64,000 nt of DNA, from contig NC_135557.1 of the NCBI RefSeq assembly GCF_964340395.1, forward strand, positions 26,196,114 to 26,260,113. Direction: 5' to 3'. The notes beneath the pieces were generated by a model that did not search any database, was not told the origin of the DNA, and saw nothing but the letters and a program-made list of their open reading frames with translations. Shown piece by piece: positions 22,201-33,141 of the stretch; the first letter of the stretch is position 1, and every line of letters starts with the position of its first letter. Made by a program: the position numbers and the translations under genes. This stretch comes from Glandiceps talaboti. Lineage: Eukaryota; Hemichordata; Enteropneusta; Spengelidae.

Positions 22201-25200
22201 TAGGCGTTTGTTTCATCTCAAATACATGTCTATACATGCAATTACAATGTGTTGTGTTCATTTATTATCGACATAATTATACATTATATTCTGTTACCCA
22301 AAATATTCAATACTTTATTGTATATGAAAAGAAACTGTCACAGTTGTAAATTTTAAAATCTGAAATTCATATTATATTCTAGATATATATAGTTTTGTAG
22401 ACCTCATTAACTGTAGCTCTTTATTTTGTTTGTATGAGTAACAATGTCAGAGTTGTTACTTCCTGCATTGTTGTATTGAGCAGTACCGTAACATTTCACC
22501 ATAAAACTTTATGAATACACCAGCATAGCATGGTTACAATGAACCAGTCAAGATATTTACTATTTTCAAGTGCCATGTAATTCAACTAAATCATTTTATA
22601 TTGTGTACAAATAGTGTCACAACTATTTTGGGGACATACTTTATATGTTTTGATGAAAGTTTGTTGCAGGTCTACATACAGGAATCATCTGTACAAGCAG
22701 TGTGGTACATTTGTCAACCCAGGCTGTTGTATAGTATCTGCCACATCTACACTTGTATCATCTAGTATTTCCTATCCTTCTATATACTGTGTTTCTCCTA
22801 TTCATTGTTTTTGACACTGAAAGTAGAACAATTTGTAAGAGTTTCTAGAACACTAGAAATGTACCCAAATTTTGCTATTTCATTAATTAATTACATTATA
22901 ATATTTAGTCCTTACAGTAATAACTCCTGAATTCCCATGTATTTTACATGTCCACTGAATATCATAACCAATCCTTTTTTCTCTAATAACCTAGTGTATT
23001 TTAGTCAAAATGAATGACATTGATTGGGACTTGTAGTTATAAAATAAAACTCCTAGCTGGTTTTCAATCCAAAAGGTTTGCTAACAAATCCCAAATTTTG
23101 GTTGACCTCTCATCACCTTCATTTAGGACTTATTTCCCCCTGAAATTTTTGTTATAATTGGTTAATATTTCTGAGTAAAATATTGACATAGTCATAGAGG
23201 TATTAATATTAATCAAGCAAGCTACATTTTTTGACTGATTTAAATAACTTATTTAATCGTTATTTTTGTATTTTACATTTCCACATTTAAACCAGACATA
23301 TTAATTCTATACAATTAGGAGTAAATGATTACCAGGATGACGGCAGCTGTGCTGAAAAGAAAAATCAGATAACGTAATTATCAAACACACACAAAAATGA
23401 AAATCAGGAAAAGTTACTTTTTAAAAAAACTGTTGGCCCATATATTCATGTGTGTAGCATCCATAGAATGACTACTAACTATTTTGGTAAGATTTTGTGC
23501 AAACAAACAGTATTCAGACTTAGATATCAGATTACAGTGTATTGATTAGCAGTCAGTTTCTGCTCATTGCCATCACTTGAATTGATGTACACATTTCCAT
23601 ACTTTAATCCCTTGGCACCAGGTTGTGATTTTATTGGCATGAATACACATACATTTTTATGTAAAGTAGATATATACACAGGGCTGTCATTTCAATAGGA
23701 GAGTTGATGAGGTGGCACTGTGATACCGGAACCTGTTGTACTGGTCAAAAAAAAATCGCTTTGAGGACTAGAAACCAGGTATTGATAAGGGAGACGGTGA
23801 ACTACTAGAATCTGTTGTACTGGTAAAAAAAAATGACTTGGATCTCAATTAATGCGGTAAATCTTCAACTATTTGCCGAAGACTAATTTTCACATATTTT
23901 GCTTGAGAACAAGAATGCAAAAATTAAAAGTGACTAAAATACCTTGTTGTACATGAACACAATGTACCAGTCTGGTAATTAGTAAAATGAACAGTGACTA
24001 AAAATACCTTGTTGTACATGAACACAATGTACCAGTCTGGTAATTAGTAAAAATTAATCTTTGAGATCTAGCTGAAGATTGCAAAAATGCAAGATTTTCT
24101 AGTAGTGAAAATATCTAAGTTTACAGTATACCTACAGCTACTGCAGTATTATTTTATCAATTATTTTGAATCCTTGTAGATAAATAAATAAATAGATAAA
24201 TGTAAATTTCTTATGAGTCACCACATAGTAAGAGATGGGGGAAATTTGGTGCAACACTAGAGATGATGTGTACATCAGTGGCAGATCAAATTGGCTTAGA
24301 GGGCACACTGTACTGGCCCTCCTGCAGCGCAGTCACATGACAAGTTTACATCATTGACTCATAGACTTGTGAGATGGCTGAGTGATTTAACTGAAATATA
24401 CTAGGTAAATTATTTACTCTGAGTTTGGAATTAATACAAAACTTTTTTTGTGTGACTCAAAATGATAACTAGGTTATCTTGTGAATCACCACCACTTAGT
24501 AAGAGATAGAAGAATACTAAATGTTGATAGTCTAGTTCCAGTATCATTACCATTTACACCTCCAATCACATTAGAAACCACGTTGGCATCCTGACTAAAA
24601 TTTTGATGGGTCAGAAGAAATCATTGTGCATCAGTTGTTCATCAAACTGACTTAGAGAGGTATACTAATCAAGACTGAGTATTAGTACGTGCAGGTTTTG
24701 TAGTATTCACATTGAAATAAGCAAATCAAAATGAGTTTATAATGCTTTATTTATTGCTATGGTACTGACCCAAATCTAGCTTACCCTGGTTGTTACTAAT
24801 ACTGACCCAAATCTAGCTTACCCTGGTTGTTACTAATACTGACCTAAATCTAGCTTACCCTGGTTGTTACTAATACTGACCTAAATCTAGCTTACCCTGG
24901 TTATTACTAATACTGACCTAAATCTAGCTTACCCTGGTTGTTACTAATACTGACCTAAATCTAGCTTACCCTGGTTGTTACTAATACAGACCTAAATCTA
25001 GCTTACCCTGGTTGTTACTAATACTGACCCAAATCTAGCTTACCCTGGTTGTTACTAATACTGACCTAAATCTAACTTACCCTGGTTGTTACTAATACTG
25101 ACCTAAATCTAGCTTACCCTGGTTATTACTAATACTGTCACCCAAATCTAGCTTACCCTGGTTGTTACTAATACTGACCTAAATCTAGCTTACCCTGGTT

Positions 25201-27811
25201 GTTTCTAATACTGACCCAAATCTAGCTTACTCTGGTTGTTACTAATACTGACCCAAATCTAGCTTACTCTGGTTGTTACTAATACTGACCCAAATCTAGC
25301 TTACCCTGGTTGTTACTAATACTGACCCAAATCTAGCTTACCCTGGTTGTTACTAATCTAGGATTATTTCCACTGAATATCTTTCACTGAGTTCCCTAAT
25401 CCATATTCAACAGTTCAGTGTAATTCATCAACATCCAAAGGTACCAAATGAACCCTTAACATAGTTCAAATATCAAATGAGAAAAAAAGGGACTGGGACT
25501 GGATAGTAATTTCTTGGTGACATATTAGGTGTTACTGTTAGTGTTGTTGTTATAGTCTCTACTACTATGTACATCCAGTAATCTTTACTTGTTCCAGTTA
25601 TGTAGTCGTATTATGGTATCATGATGGTGTCTATGGTTTGGGTTAGGGTTTAGGGTTAGGGTTTTAGATCTTGTATTAAATCTATTCATGACTTTGATGT
25701 CACAGCTGACTGGATATTGATTTCCTGTTAATTTTGACTATGGAGTGGATATCTACTGTAGATAGTCAGACAATAAATATGGCTATCCAAATCTGTATAC
25801 ATCATGTTCCACCATGGTTCCATTAGCCGTACACGTATGATCAAAAAAATATTACTTGGATAAAGTTGTCAACCCAGTCATGATAATAGTAATTCTTTAT
25901 TGACATTATTTGTTTTGAAAAAGAATGATTAGTGAAGTAGTGAAATGAATAAATAGAAGGAAAATATAAAAAAAGATGACAGATGTAAAAAGAAGATAAA
26001 TTCGGCCACATTTGTTGTCAATTGTTAGACAGTGTGCCTGTGTTTGTCATATAGTTTCAATGCCCCTCACCCCATATAATGATTCATAGCCATTAATGTA
26101 TACACCTCAATACACTTTGTCAGTTTCCCCAACACTAAGGCATTACTTTATAAGAATATCAATATAATAGGTATTATATGCCATTTTTAGATAACAATAC
26201 CATTTTCAGTTTATTGAATACATAGATTGTCTTTATCTCTGTGTACATGTTAATACAAATCACTTTCACCCTTCATTGTAAGATTGTTTTCTTTGTCACC
26301 TGGACTATTGTTTTCATATGCATATATCTGTACTAGTGTACACATACATGTTGATACAGATCACTTTCACCCTTCATTGTTTTCTTTGTCACCTGGACTA
26401 CTATTGTTTTCATATACATATATCTGTACTAGTGTACACCTACATGTTGATACCATGTAATACAGACCACATTCAGCCATATAATGTTGACTGTGCTCTT
26501 AAAAATTTGCATGTACACTACCCTTCACTTTCATATTGTATATCATAAAATTAGAAACTCGTGAGTCATGTTCCCCTAGCATTTGTTCATGAGATGGCTC
26601 AGAGATGAAACTGTCTTGATTTTGTTATTTTGAGACAAGGATTATAAGAGAGTGGAGGGTTCTAATGTATGTTATACTCTTTTACAGAAAATAGTGTAGT
26701 TTAAAGAATAGTTTTCAAATTGTATCAAAGAGAGCACTGGGAAATTGAACAGACTTGACAACTTGTAACAATGTCAAGGAAAACACTGAGATACAAAATC
26801 TGTATCTCCATTGTTCATTATCAACAACAGAAACTGAGAAAGCTAGATCCATGCTATGCCATTTCATATATGATGCACAACAGCTTAGGGAGACTGTGTA
26901 TACTTTGAACCCTGTTCTGCATTGTAGAAAGCTGGTTTGTTCAAGCTATGCCAGTTTGTTTGTGATGCACAACAGTTTAGGTAAACAGCTTATATTTCAG
27001 GTCATGTTCTGCACCATAGACAGTTACAAATACGTCCCAGCTTTGCTAGTTTGTTTGTGATGCACAACAGTTTAGGTAAACAGCTTATATTTCACGTCAT
27101 GTTCTGCACCATAGACAGTTACGTCCCAGCTTTGCTAGTTTGTTTGTGATGCACAACAGCTTAGGTAAACTTGATATATTTTGAGTCCTGTTCTGTAGTC
27201 ATGACTACAGCTTTGATTCTACTTGATGTTCTTTAAATACACTATGACTAAAATCTGAGCTGATTGTTACAGACAGATATTTTTATCAAATCTGAGCTGA
27301 TTGTTACAGACAGATATTTTTATCAAATCTGAGCTGATTGTTACACAGATATTTTTATCAAATCTGAGCTGATTGTTACAGACAGATATTTTTATAATTA
27401 TGCAGTAGATATCAGTACATACAAAACAGTCCTTTTAGCAATGCTTCTAGGACTACTTTATAAGTAGCATTCATAGACCAGTGAGAACAGTTCGGTTGTT
27501 GAGTACCCAGAACTATAAAAATATTGAGAGATATAAATCATATAAAAATATAAAATGATATCTATTTCCTGCCTGTACCCAGCTGTGATTCTTCAGCTGT
27601 TAAAAAACACAGCCTGCTGTTAGATAGCCATTGTAACTAAAACTGATTCCAAATACAAATATATATTTATGACTTGATTGCTTGCTTTGTTGTATGTCAG
27701 ATAATAGTAATACATACATTGTCAACAGACTGGAAGGGTTGACCTGGATGACTTTACTAGCCCTCAATATGCACAGCCTGGATAGGAGGGTATGGGAATG
27801 ACCCAGGTCCA

Positions 27812-27900
<89 letters not shown>

Positions 27901-30163
27901 ATGTATGTATGTCTGTCCATCTGTCTGCCTGTCTCTGTCATATGTAACATTTAAAATCTTATTACTTTAAAAAGAATTATGTTCTTTATTTATTGTGCGT
28001 AATGATAATAGATTTTAAGTGTTTTGTGTTTATTGTTCAGTTTCATTAATTTGTAATCTTCCATGAAAAATCATCTTTTGATGACAGGAATACTGATAAT
28101 CCTGAATTTGCAAACATTTCTATAAGTAATGTAAACCATTACTTTTTGTAACCATGTTAGCGCCCTCACTCGAGCAAGGGCCCAATACTTTTGTTTTTAC
28201 TAAATATTTGATTGAGTCAATGCCCTGGAACACCTTCTCCATTAAGTATTTATCATGAAATGTAAATGAAATGTAAACCTGAATATTGATAATAACCAAC
28301 TGGTGTTGTCTTTTTTGACAGTATCACTTCACCTTTACTGTTAGTAGCGTGTGCATTCCTGATTGGTGGATGTTATTTTATAAGAGCAAGACAGGCAGCT
28401 GGCAAAGTTATTCTGTTAGGTAGGGGTACGTATATTTTATTGGTTTTATTTACAGCTAGACAACACTCGGTAGGTATCTGGATGCCTAAGCTAACAACAT
28501 CATGGTGGTAATATACCCAAACTTTTCCTAACAGGTAATATCTGACTCCAGTTTCTATCTGTCCAACCCACCTGTCCAGTAATGGTGTACTTTTCATTGT
28601 CACTAAATGTTCTTTAATGTGTTACTATCTTACCTGTCCAGTAATGGTATACTTTTCATTGTTTCATGTTCTTATAATGTGTTACTATCTTTGACTAGAT
28701 CAGATGGTGATTTGAACGTTAAAGGGATAAACATAGTGTAGAATGATCTAGTGTCAGTTTATATATGGCATGTGTGTACCCATTCTCCTATCTTGTCTTG
28801 CCCTCCCACTCCCTCTCCCTCTCTCTCTTTCTCATCCTCTTTGTGTAATGTTTGTCTGTGTGTCCATCTCTCTTTCTTTTTCTCTCGTCAGACGGGCTTT
28901 TTCTGAGGTATACTGGGCTGGTAGAGCTATCCACTAATTGATTAACATACTATATAAGTATATGATGATCATTTCTGGTCAATATAACAATCTTCAAAAA
29001 TCTGTATGTCTCTGTAAAACATAACCATTCTATGACCTCTGACCTCTGACCTGATCATTTAATGTTAAACGCAATCCACAACTGTATATACAATCTTCAT
29101 GACGTCATTCTCAAAAAAAAAAATGTTTTGGATATTTGTCTATAAATACTCCTGATTGATTGATTGATTAATTGATTGATTGATTGATTGATAAGTTGAT
29201 CGATATCATTGATTAATCTCAATTTATCCTGTGTTCTTGGCAGGTCGTGAGTTAACAGTTGCCCAGCAATATTTAGCAGTATGTATGATATCCTTTCCTA
29301 TGTTTTTCCTGGCTGGGGCTGGAGGAGCTGTCTTCTGGGTAATCGGTAAGTGTGTATTAATATATGATAGTATGTGCTGTCTTCTGGTAATCGGTAAGTG
29401 TGTATGATAGTATGTGCCTCAGATGTAACAATCTTTGTTAAAGTGGCACAAACTAAGTTTATAATCTGTTTACTCAAGTGAAAACACTTACAAAATGTTT
29501 TAAAACTATTTTTTAAAACTCTTCTAGTATAATGTATATGTTGATGCATACCTTCTGTGACATTACAATTTGTATTCTGGCATTGTTAGAACTATTGATT
29601 GCATAGTAGAGAGTTTCTGTACATTTTTTTGACACCTATGATGAATTGGGTATGTCATCGTATTGTATATAAGTTATATCCTAGTACCAGTTTTAAGTTC
29701 AGTTAATTGCAAGTGATTGTTAAGTGCATTATTTAAATGATTAAAACAAGCCTAAATGTCTACAACATAAGTGATATCTCGCGCAATGCATCTTGGACCT
29801 GGAAAATTGTACATGTCTTGTGTGCCTTATGGATTGTATGCTTCCCAGGGAGTTGAGGAAGTATAAAGGGCCGTATAGATCCATGCCAGGGGTAATAATT
29901 GTAAAGCACTTTGAGCACTGAGTGGGAAAGCGATATATAAAAACCAACATTATTATTATTATTATTATTATTACACCAATATAACTTGTCTTTCACCACT
30001 ATTTGTTGAGTAATATTTACATGAAATATTAAGACTAAGATGGTTTGTTTGTTTGTTTGTTTCCACAGGTGCTTCAGTTTTCCTTGTAGTGCTTCATGCA
30101 TCCCTTATGGCTATTGATACTACAACACCAGACGATGCAGACCTCACCATGGAAACTGTCTGA
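15393..30163 (+). CDS. RABAC1: Prenylated Rab acceptor protein 1 (RABAC1/PRA1), 5 exons, 189 residues
   Basis: Joining 15393-15460, 21746-21952, 28322-28419, 29244-29345 and 30069-30163 gives a continuous frame of 189 residues; human RABAC1 has 185. The cytosolic N-terminus includes DWVQKQRDNIQPWHEFI. The PRA1 core follows: FQSNYLLVSIGLVIYCV, ITSPLLLVACAFLIGGCYF, GRELTVAQQYLAVCMISF and FLAGAGGAVFWVIGASVFL, making two hydrophobic hairpins (about residues 80-115 and 130-175). The end TPDDADLTMETV matches the acidic tail plus ME(P/T)V of the family. Known role: binds prenylated Rab GTPases and VAMP2 at the Golgi and counters GDI extraction. Introns 1 and 2 exceed 6 kb and hold SINE-free unique DNA plus minisatellites. 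Confidence 0.96.
16201..16260. repeat. (TG)n microsatellite
   Basis: A pure TG dinucleotide run in RABAC1 intron 1. Confidence 0.97.
16910..17050. repeat. About 48-bp tandem repeat, 3 copies
   Basis: Three units contain ACTGGGTCTTGTGTCTACTG and GATTATGAAATGTGAATACA, with small deletions, in RABAC1 intron 1. Confidence 0.85.
17880..18206 (+). CDS. Probable proline-rich terminal exon inside RABAC1 intron 1, function unknown
   Basis: An open frame of up to 108 residues stands out from the AT-rich intron by codon-like composition. It contains RRKVFITNDPNPLPRSGPP, the SH3-ligand-like KSLPPRPPKP, and a Pro/Tyr/Gly-rich end (YPLHYGYPPVDF, GHPPYPYPVTNK). The true exon probably starts at an internal AG, for example after AACAACAG near 17921, rather than at the ATG. 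That acceptor would be in phase with RABAC1 exon 1. A poly(A) signal follows the stop at 18365-18370. It may be an alternative last exon or the end of a nested gene. I do not recognise the protein; it resembles the cytoplasmic tail of a membrane protein only in composition. Confidence 0.5.
   Translation: MFNLISTNNGNANNRAGQRRKVFITNDPNPLPRSGPPRAVYTADVEYGKSLPPRPPKPLNLPSTTSNLGYPTYPLHYGYPPVDFSQNPGFARHGYAGHPPYPYPVTNK
18365..18370 (+). terminator. Poly(A) signal after the proline-rich exon
   Basis: AATAAA lies about 160 bases downstream of the stop codon at 18204-18206, a suitable distance for a short 3' UTR. Confidence 0.4.
18873..19045. repeat. 42-bp tandem repeat, 4 copies
   Basis: Four almost identical units contain TAGTCTATTTACTTGATACT and TTGTAGTAAACAGTTTACAT. 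Confidence 0.95.
19046..21745. other. RABAC1 intron 1, unique AT-rich sequence
   Basis: No exon, RNA gene or recognisable mobile element is visible. The 80-residue frame at 20088-20330 has no supporting features. Confidence 0.4.
21746..21952 (+). CDS. RABAC1: RABAC1 exon 2 (residues 23-92)
   Basis: The acceptor TTTTCACTATTACAG| is strong. It encodes the amphipathic N-terminal region and the first hydrophobic stretch to IYC; the donor GT|GTAAGTAT leaves phase 2. The open frame that starts at 21684 uses intron sequence for its first 20 residues. Confidence 0.95.
22020..22130 (+). repeat. Dispersed repeat copy, partner of 4505-4640
   Basis: The stretch with GAACTGTTTCAGCACAATTT, CCATTGGTCTAACAGACT and TCTAGATACAATGTT is the inverted counterpart of 4505-4640. 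Here the terminal GAAACAG-type segment is single copy. Confidence 0.7.
23925..24060. repeat. Two-copy direct repeat, about 64 bp
   Basis: ATACCTTGTTGTACATGAAC and ACAATGTACCAGTCTGGTAA occur twice in succession, separated by AGTGACTAAAA-type sequence. Confidence 0.85.
24215..24320 (-). repeat. Single diverged copy of the 34-kb satellite unit
   Basis: CACCACATAGTAAGAGAT, then ATCAGTGGCAGATCAAATTG and GGCTTAGAGGGCACACTG, resemble the reverse complement of the unit amplified at 34070-35560. A more decayed copy lies at about 24480-24670. The 34-kb array is therefore an amplified member of a dispersed family. Confidence 0.6.
24760..25362. repeat. 37-bp minisatellite, about 16 copies
   Basis: Units contain ACTGACCCAAATCTAGCTTA and CCCTGGTTGTTACTAAT. 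On the minus strand each carries CCAGG|GTAAGC, a donor-like motif on the strand opposite to the host gene RABAC1. Confidence 0.95.
25637..25668 (+). repeat. Short interstitial telomere-like repeat
   Basis: GGGTTAGGGTTTAGGGTTAG followed by GGTTTT is about four imperfect TTAGGG units, the animal telomere motif. It lies in RABAC1 intron 2. Confidence 0.7.
26230..26460. repeat. Degenerate tandem repeat, 2-3 copies of about 100 bp
   Basis: TTTCATATGCATATATCTGT and ACTAGTGTACAC with ATGTTGATACAGATCACTTT recur in partial copies. The small frames here are by-products. Confidence 0.8.
26860..27175. repeat. About 90-bp tandem repeat, 3-4 copies
   Basis: Units contain GTGATGCACAACAGTTTAGG, TAAACAGCTTATATTTCA and GTCATGTTCTGCACCATAGA, with deletions between copies. 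Confidence 0.88.
27252..27395. repeat. 37-bp tandem repeat, 4 copies
   Basis: Units read AAATCTGAGCTGATTGTTAC then AGACAGATATTTTTATC. Confidence 0.95.
27811..27925. repeat. (CTGT)n microsatellite
   Basis: A CTGT tetranucleotide run of about 90 bp passes into GTAT units at its right end. The QTDRQTDR frame on the minus strand is its translation, not a gene. Confidence 0.97.
28322..28419 (+). CDS. RABAC1: RABAC1 exon 3 (residues 92-125)
   Basis: The acceptor GTCTTTTTTGACAG| leads into ITSPLLLVACAFLIGGCYF, then IRARQAAGKVILL; the donor CTGTTAG|GTAGGG leaves phase 1. Confidence 0.94.
28552..28695. repeat. Two-copy direct repeat, about 65 bp
   Basis: ACCTGTCCAGTAATGGT, ATACTTTTCATTG and TAATGTGTTACTATCTT occur twice in RABAC1 intron 3. 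Confidence 0.8.
29244..29345 (+). CDS. RABAC1: RABAC1 exon 4 (residues 125-159)
   Basis: The acceptor TGTTCTTGGCAG| leads into GRELTVAQQYLAVCMISFP and MFFLAGAGGAVFWVI; the donor ATCG|GTAAGTG leaves phase 1. Confidence 0.95.
29373..29412 (+). repeat. Partial duplicate of the RABAC1 exon 4 end and donor
   Basis: GCTGTCTTCTGGTAATCGGT followed by AAGTGTGT repeats the exon end and intron start from 29326 onward, about 48 bases later. The copy has TCTGG where the exon has TCTGGG, so use of this second donor would shift the frame. Confidence 0.85.
29815..29973 (+). mobile_element. SINE 3' half with ATT tail
   Basis: GGATTGTATGCTTCCCAGGG, AGTTGAGGAAGTATAAAGGG, GGGGTAATAATTGTAAAG and CACTTTGAGCACTGAGTGGG, then (ATT)n, match the 3' half of the SINE at 40350. 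It lies in RABAC1 intron 4, sense to the gene. Confidence 0.85.
30069..30163 (+). CDS. RABAC1: RABAC1 exon 5 (residues 159-189 and stop)
   Basis: The acceptor TTTGTTTCCACAG| leads into ASVFLVVLHASLMAIDTTTP and DDADLTMETV, then TGA at 30161-30163. Confidence 0.95.
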
Positions 30164-31444
30164 ACAGCTACCATGACAACAGGACAGAACAATGCAATCC
30201 ATTGAACTGGGAGACAACTGTGCAGTCTACTTATATTTATGTTTTATAGACTGAACTTACAAAACAAAAGTGTCAAAATCTTTTGTTATACAGACAAATC
30301 ATTGCTGTCCATCTATAGAGGAGAGAACACAATACTTGCATGTCTTGCATGATTTACAGTGTGAAGGGTAGGGACAACAAGGAATGGGTATCTATTTACA
30401 TAGTTAATAATAACCAAACGTTTTGAGTACATCGATGTGTTTACTTTATTTTAGGGTACATAGATTTGTTTACTTCAGTTTATAATCACCAAACGTATTG
30501 TCTTCATCGATGTGTAAAGGACCAGTCAGCCATACAGCCCTGTTTTGTAGTAACATATATTTTTCTGATGTAGTTATACATGTGTTGGTCACAAGACTAA
30601 TAGGAAGCAACCTTAGTATTCATTCAGTCATATTGCATGTAAACAATATAGGTTACCATGGTTACCATGCAAAAGAGAAAGTCTTCCTACTTGGATCATA
30701 CATCATATAGTAGCCTTTACTGCCGTATCATGTATTGAAAATAAAACCATGGAAGTATAACTCAAGACATTACATGATGCTGACTAAGTAGAACACTAAC
30801 CAAGTCAGTTACTTGAAGTCAATCATACTTGATGCTGACTAAGTCAAACACTAACCAAGTCAGTTACTTGAAGTCAATCATACTTGATGCTGACTAAGTC
30901 AAACACTAACCAAGTCAGTTACTTGAAGTCAATCGTACATACTACCTATACAGGCATTTCAACAAATATTTAGTTTATATTACCACCATCTTATCCAACC
31001 ATGTCTTATGTTAGGATCCAGTATTACAAATTCTCTTTTAATTTTAATTTTTCTTTTTTTATAGAAATTTGTTTTTTATGTAGCCTCTCACTAAATGGTA
31101 AGACAAGACACATCTGATGTAATTAATATGAACACAGTGCAATTTCATATGTTTACAAATTAATATATATCACAATTTCTGATTGGCTAAAAAAAACAGG
31201 TGCAAACATGTAATAAACAAATGAACCAGGTACAGATTATTATGTAATAAACAAATCAATTTGGGAGTCATTTTGATATGTAGAATCAAATATCTCTAGG
31301 TGGATATGAATCTAGAAGGGGTGGGTGGGCTTGGAAATATTTTTCTAGGACAATTTCTTTCTGTATTTATTGTCATGTACTGTTATTTTTACAGGAATGC
31401 AAACATAGCACTGTATATAATAAGTATTGGATATCAGAAATAAA
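30164..31444 (+). other. RABAC1: RABAC1 3' UTR region with candidate poly(A) signals
   Basis: AATAAA motifs lie at 30740-30745 and 31439-31444, and either could end the transcript. A 56-bp three-copy repeat lies between them. No coding content is visible. Confidence 0.5.
30775..30945. repeat. 56-bp tandem repeat, 3 copies
   Basis: Units contain TGATGCTGACTAAGTCAAAC, ACTAACCAAGTCAGTTACTT and GAAGTCAATCATACT. Confidence 0.95.
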
Positions 31445-31560
31445 GTGAAGGGAATGGATATGTCACGTTATGTGCAGTGAAGCAATCATTTTTAGCACAA
31501 CCGAACTTCTTGTATAAAAGAAATTCTGTAGTGCTATAGGCATGGAGAAATGTCTTGGTA

Positions 31561-31562
<2 letters not shown>

Positions 31563-31623
<61 letters not shown>

Positions 31624-31655
31624 GCGCGCGTGCGCGCGTGCGTGCGTGCATGCGT
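31563..31655. repeat. (TG)n microsatellite passing into a GCGTGC run
   Basis: A TG run of about 55 bp passes into alternating purine-pyrimidine GTGCGCGCGTGCGCGCGTGC, a sequence class that favours Z-DNA. Confidence 0.95.
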
Positions 31656-31947
31656 GTGTGAACCACTTGAAGTAAAAAACTACCAGATCAATTGTCTTGA
31701 TATTTGGTAGAGACATAGGGTGTGCAGATGAAATTTGTTGAAATGAAAGTGAACAGATCTGTGATTTGCAAATTCTGTCCAAAAAAAGTGATATTCGTTC
31801 AAAATGTTTCATCGCTTTCAGTGCATAGGATGAGGGACATGTTATATAATCATTGGGCAAAGTTCAATATACACAAGCTATGTTATTGTAGTGAGTGCTA
31901 TAAATGAGACTGTGTTTCTCTGCCCTCACTGTCCTCCTCTGAGAGGG

Positions 31948-32508
31948 GTTGATTGATGTGTGAGGGCTCCCTGTCATGTCATACCTTACACGTGTGAGGG
32001 CTCCCTGTCATGGCACACCTTACATGTGTGAGGGCTCCCTGTCATGGCACACCTTACACATGTGAGGGCTCCCTGTCATGGCACACCTTACACGTGTGAG
32101 GGCTCCCTGTCATGGCACACCTTACACATGTGAGGGCTCCCTGTCATGGCACACCTTACATGTGTGAGGGCGCCCTGTCATGTCATACCTTACACGTGTG
32201 AGGGCTCCCTGTCATGGCACACCTTACACGTGTGAGGGCTCCCTGTCATGGCACACCTTACACGTGTGAGGGCTCCCTGTCATGGCACACCTTACACGTG
32301 TGAGGGCGCCCTGTCACATCATACCTTACATGTGTGAGGGCGCCCTGTCATGTCATACCTTACATGTGTGAGGGCACCATGTCACGTCATACCTAACACG
32401 TGTGAGGGCGCCCTGTCATGTCATACCTTACACATGTGAGGGCGCCCTGTCACATCATACCTTACATGTGTGAGGGCACCCTGTCACGTCATACCTTACA
32501 CACTAATG
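31948..32508. repeat. 34-bp minisatellite, about 16 copies
   Basis: Units contain TGTGAGGGCTCCCTGTCATG and GCACACCTTACACG, with a second subtype GGGCGCCCTGTCATGTCATA in the right half. Confidence 0.95.
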
Positions 32509-32674
32509 AGTTTTCATTTTAAACCAAATGTTAATTTTTTTTTTTTACATATTTGAGATGAGATACAGGGTGTAAATACTATACTATTCCACAGATAATG
32601 TTTCTTCAGAAAAGAGACCGGCAAAAATAGTACAAATACAGTCCTGCTAAATATAATGCACAAATTTACATGCA

Positions 32675-33141
32675 AGACATATGTATATGGAAGGTATTGT
32701 ACATGTAAACCGCTGAAACGGCTCCCTCTAGTGGCAGACTGCTCTTAGCTTTTGTTTTCAGCATACAACTCTTGAAGGATACATAGTACCCAGGACAAGC
32801 AACAGTGTTATACAAGGTAAGTGTAGTGTTTAGGTCAACATTTGTATCAGAAAAAAGTAATACCGGTATTTCATGTTATATTTGACCCATATTAGTTAAA
32901 AAAGATTATTTTAAACTCATATGTTGTTGAGTAACAGAAATAATGAAATACAAAAAGTACAAACGCGAGAAATGAAATAATATTAAATTAAAACATTCTT
33001 AAAGAATCATTCAAAATATTGACCCTGAAAAGTTACTCGTGCACACAAGATAATTTTTTGTTTTCCACAATTTTTTTTATCCTTTTTATATCTCGTGCAC
33101 ACGAGATAATAAGTCGTGTGAATGAACTAACTTTTCGTTTT
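32675..33141 (+). repeat. Source copy of a 467-bp segment duplicated at 36490-36955
   Basis: From GACATATGTATATGGAAGG to AACTAACTTTTCGTTTT this segment is almost identical to 36490-36955 (only a few differences, e.g. GAAACGGC versus GAACGGGC). Its right part overlaps the palindrome-rich block. This copy continues without a break into flanking DNA on both sides. Confidence 0.93.

Noticed and set aside
31722-31907. 61-residue Cys-containing frame (CKFCPKK ... CYCSEC)
   Set aside because: Spacing does not match a known zinc finger, no splice sites support it, and it lies after the RABAC1 poly(A) signals.
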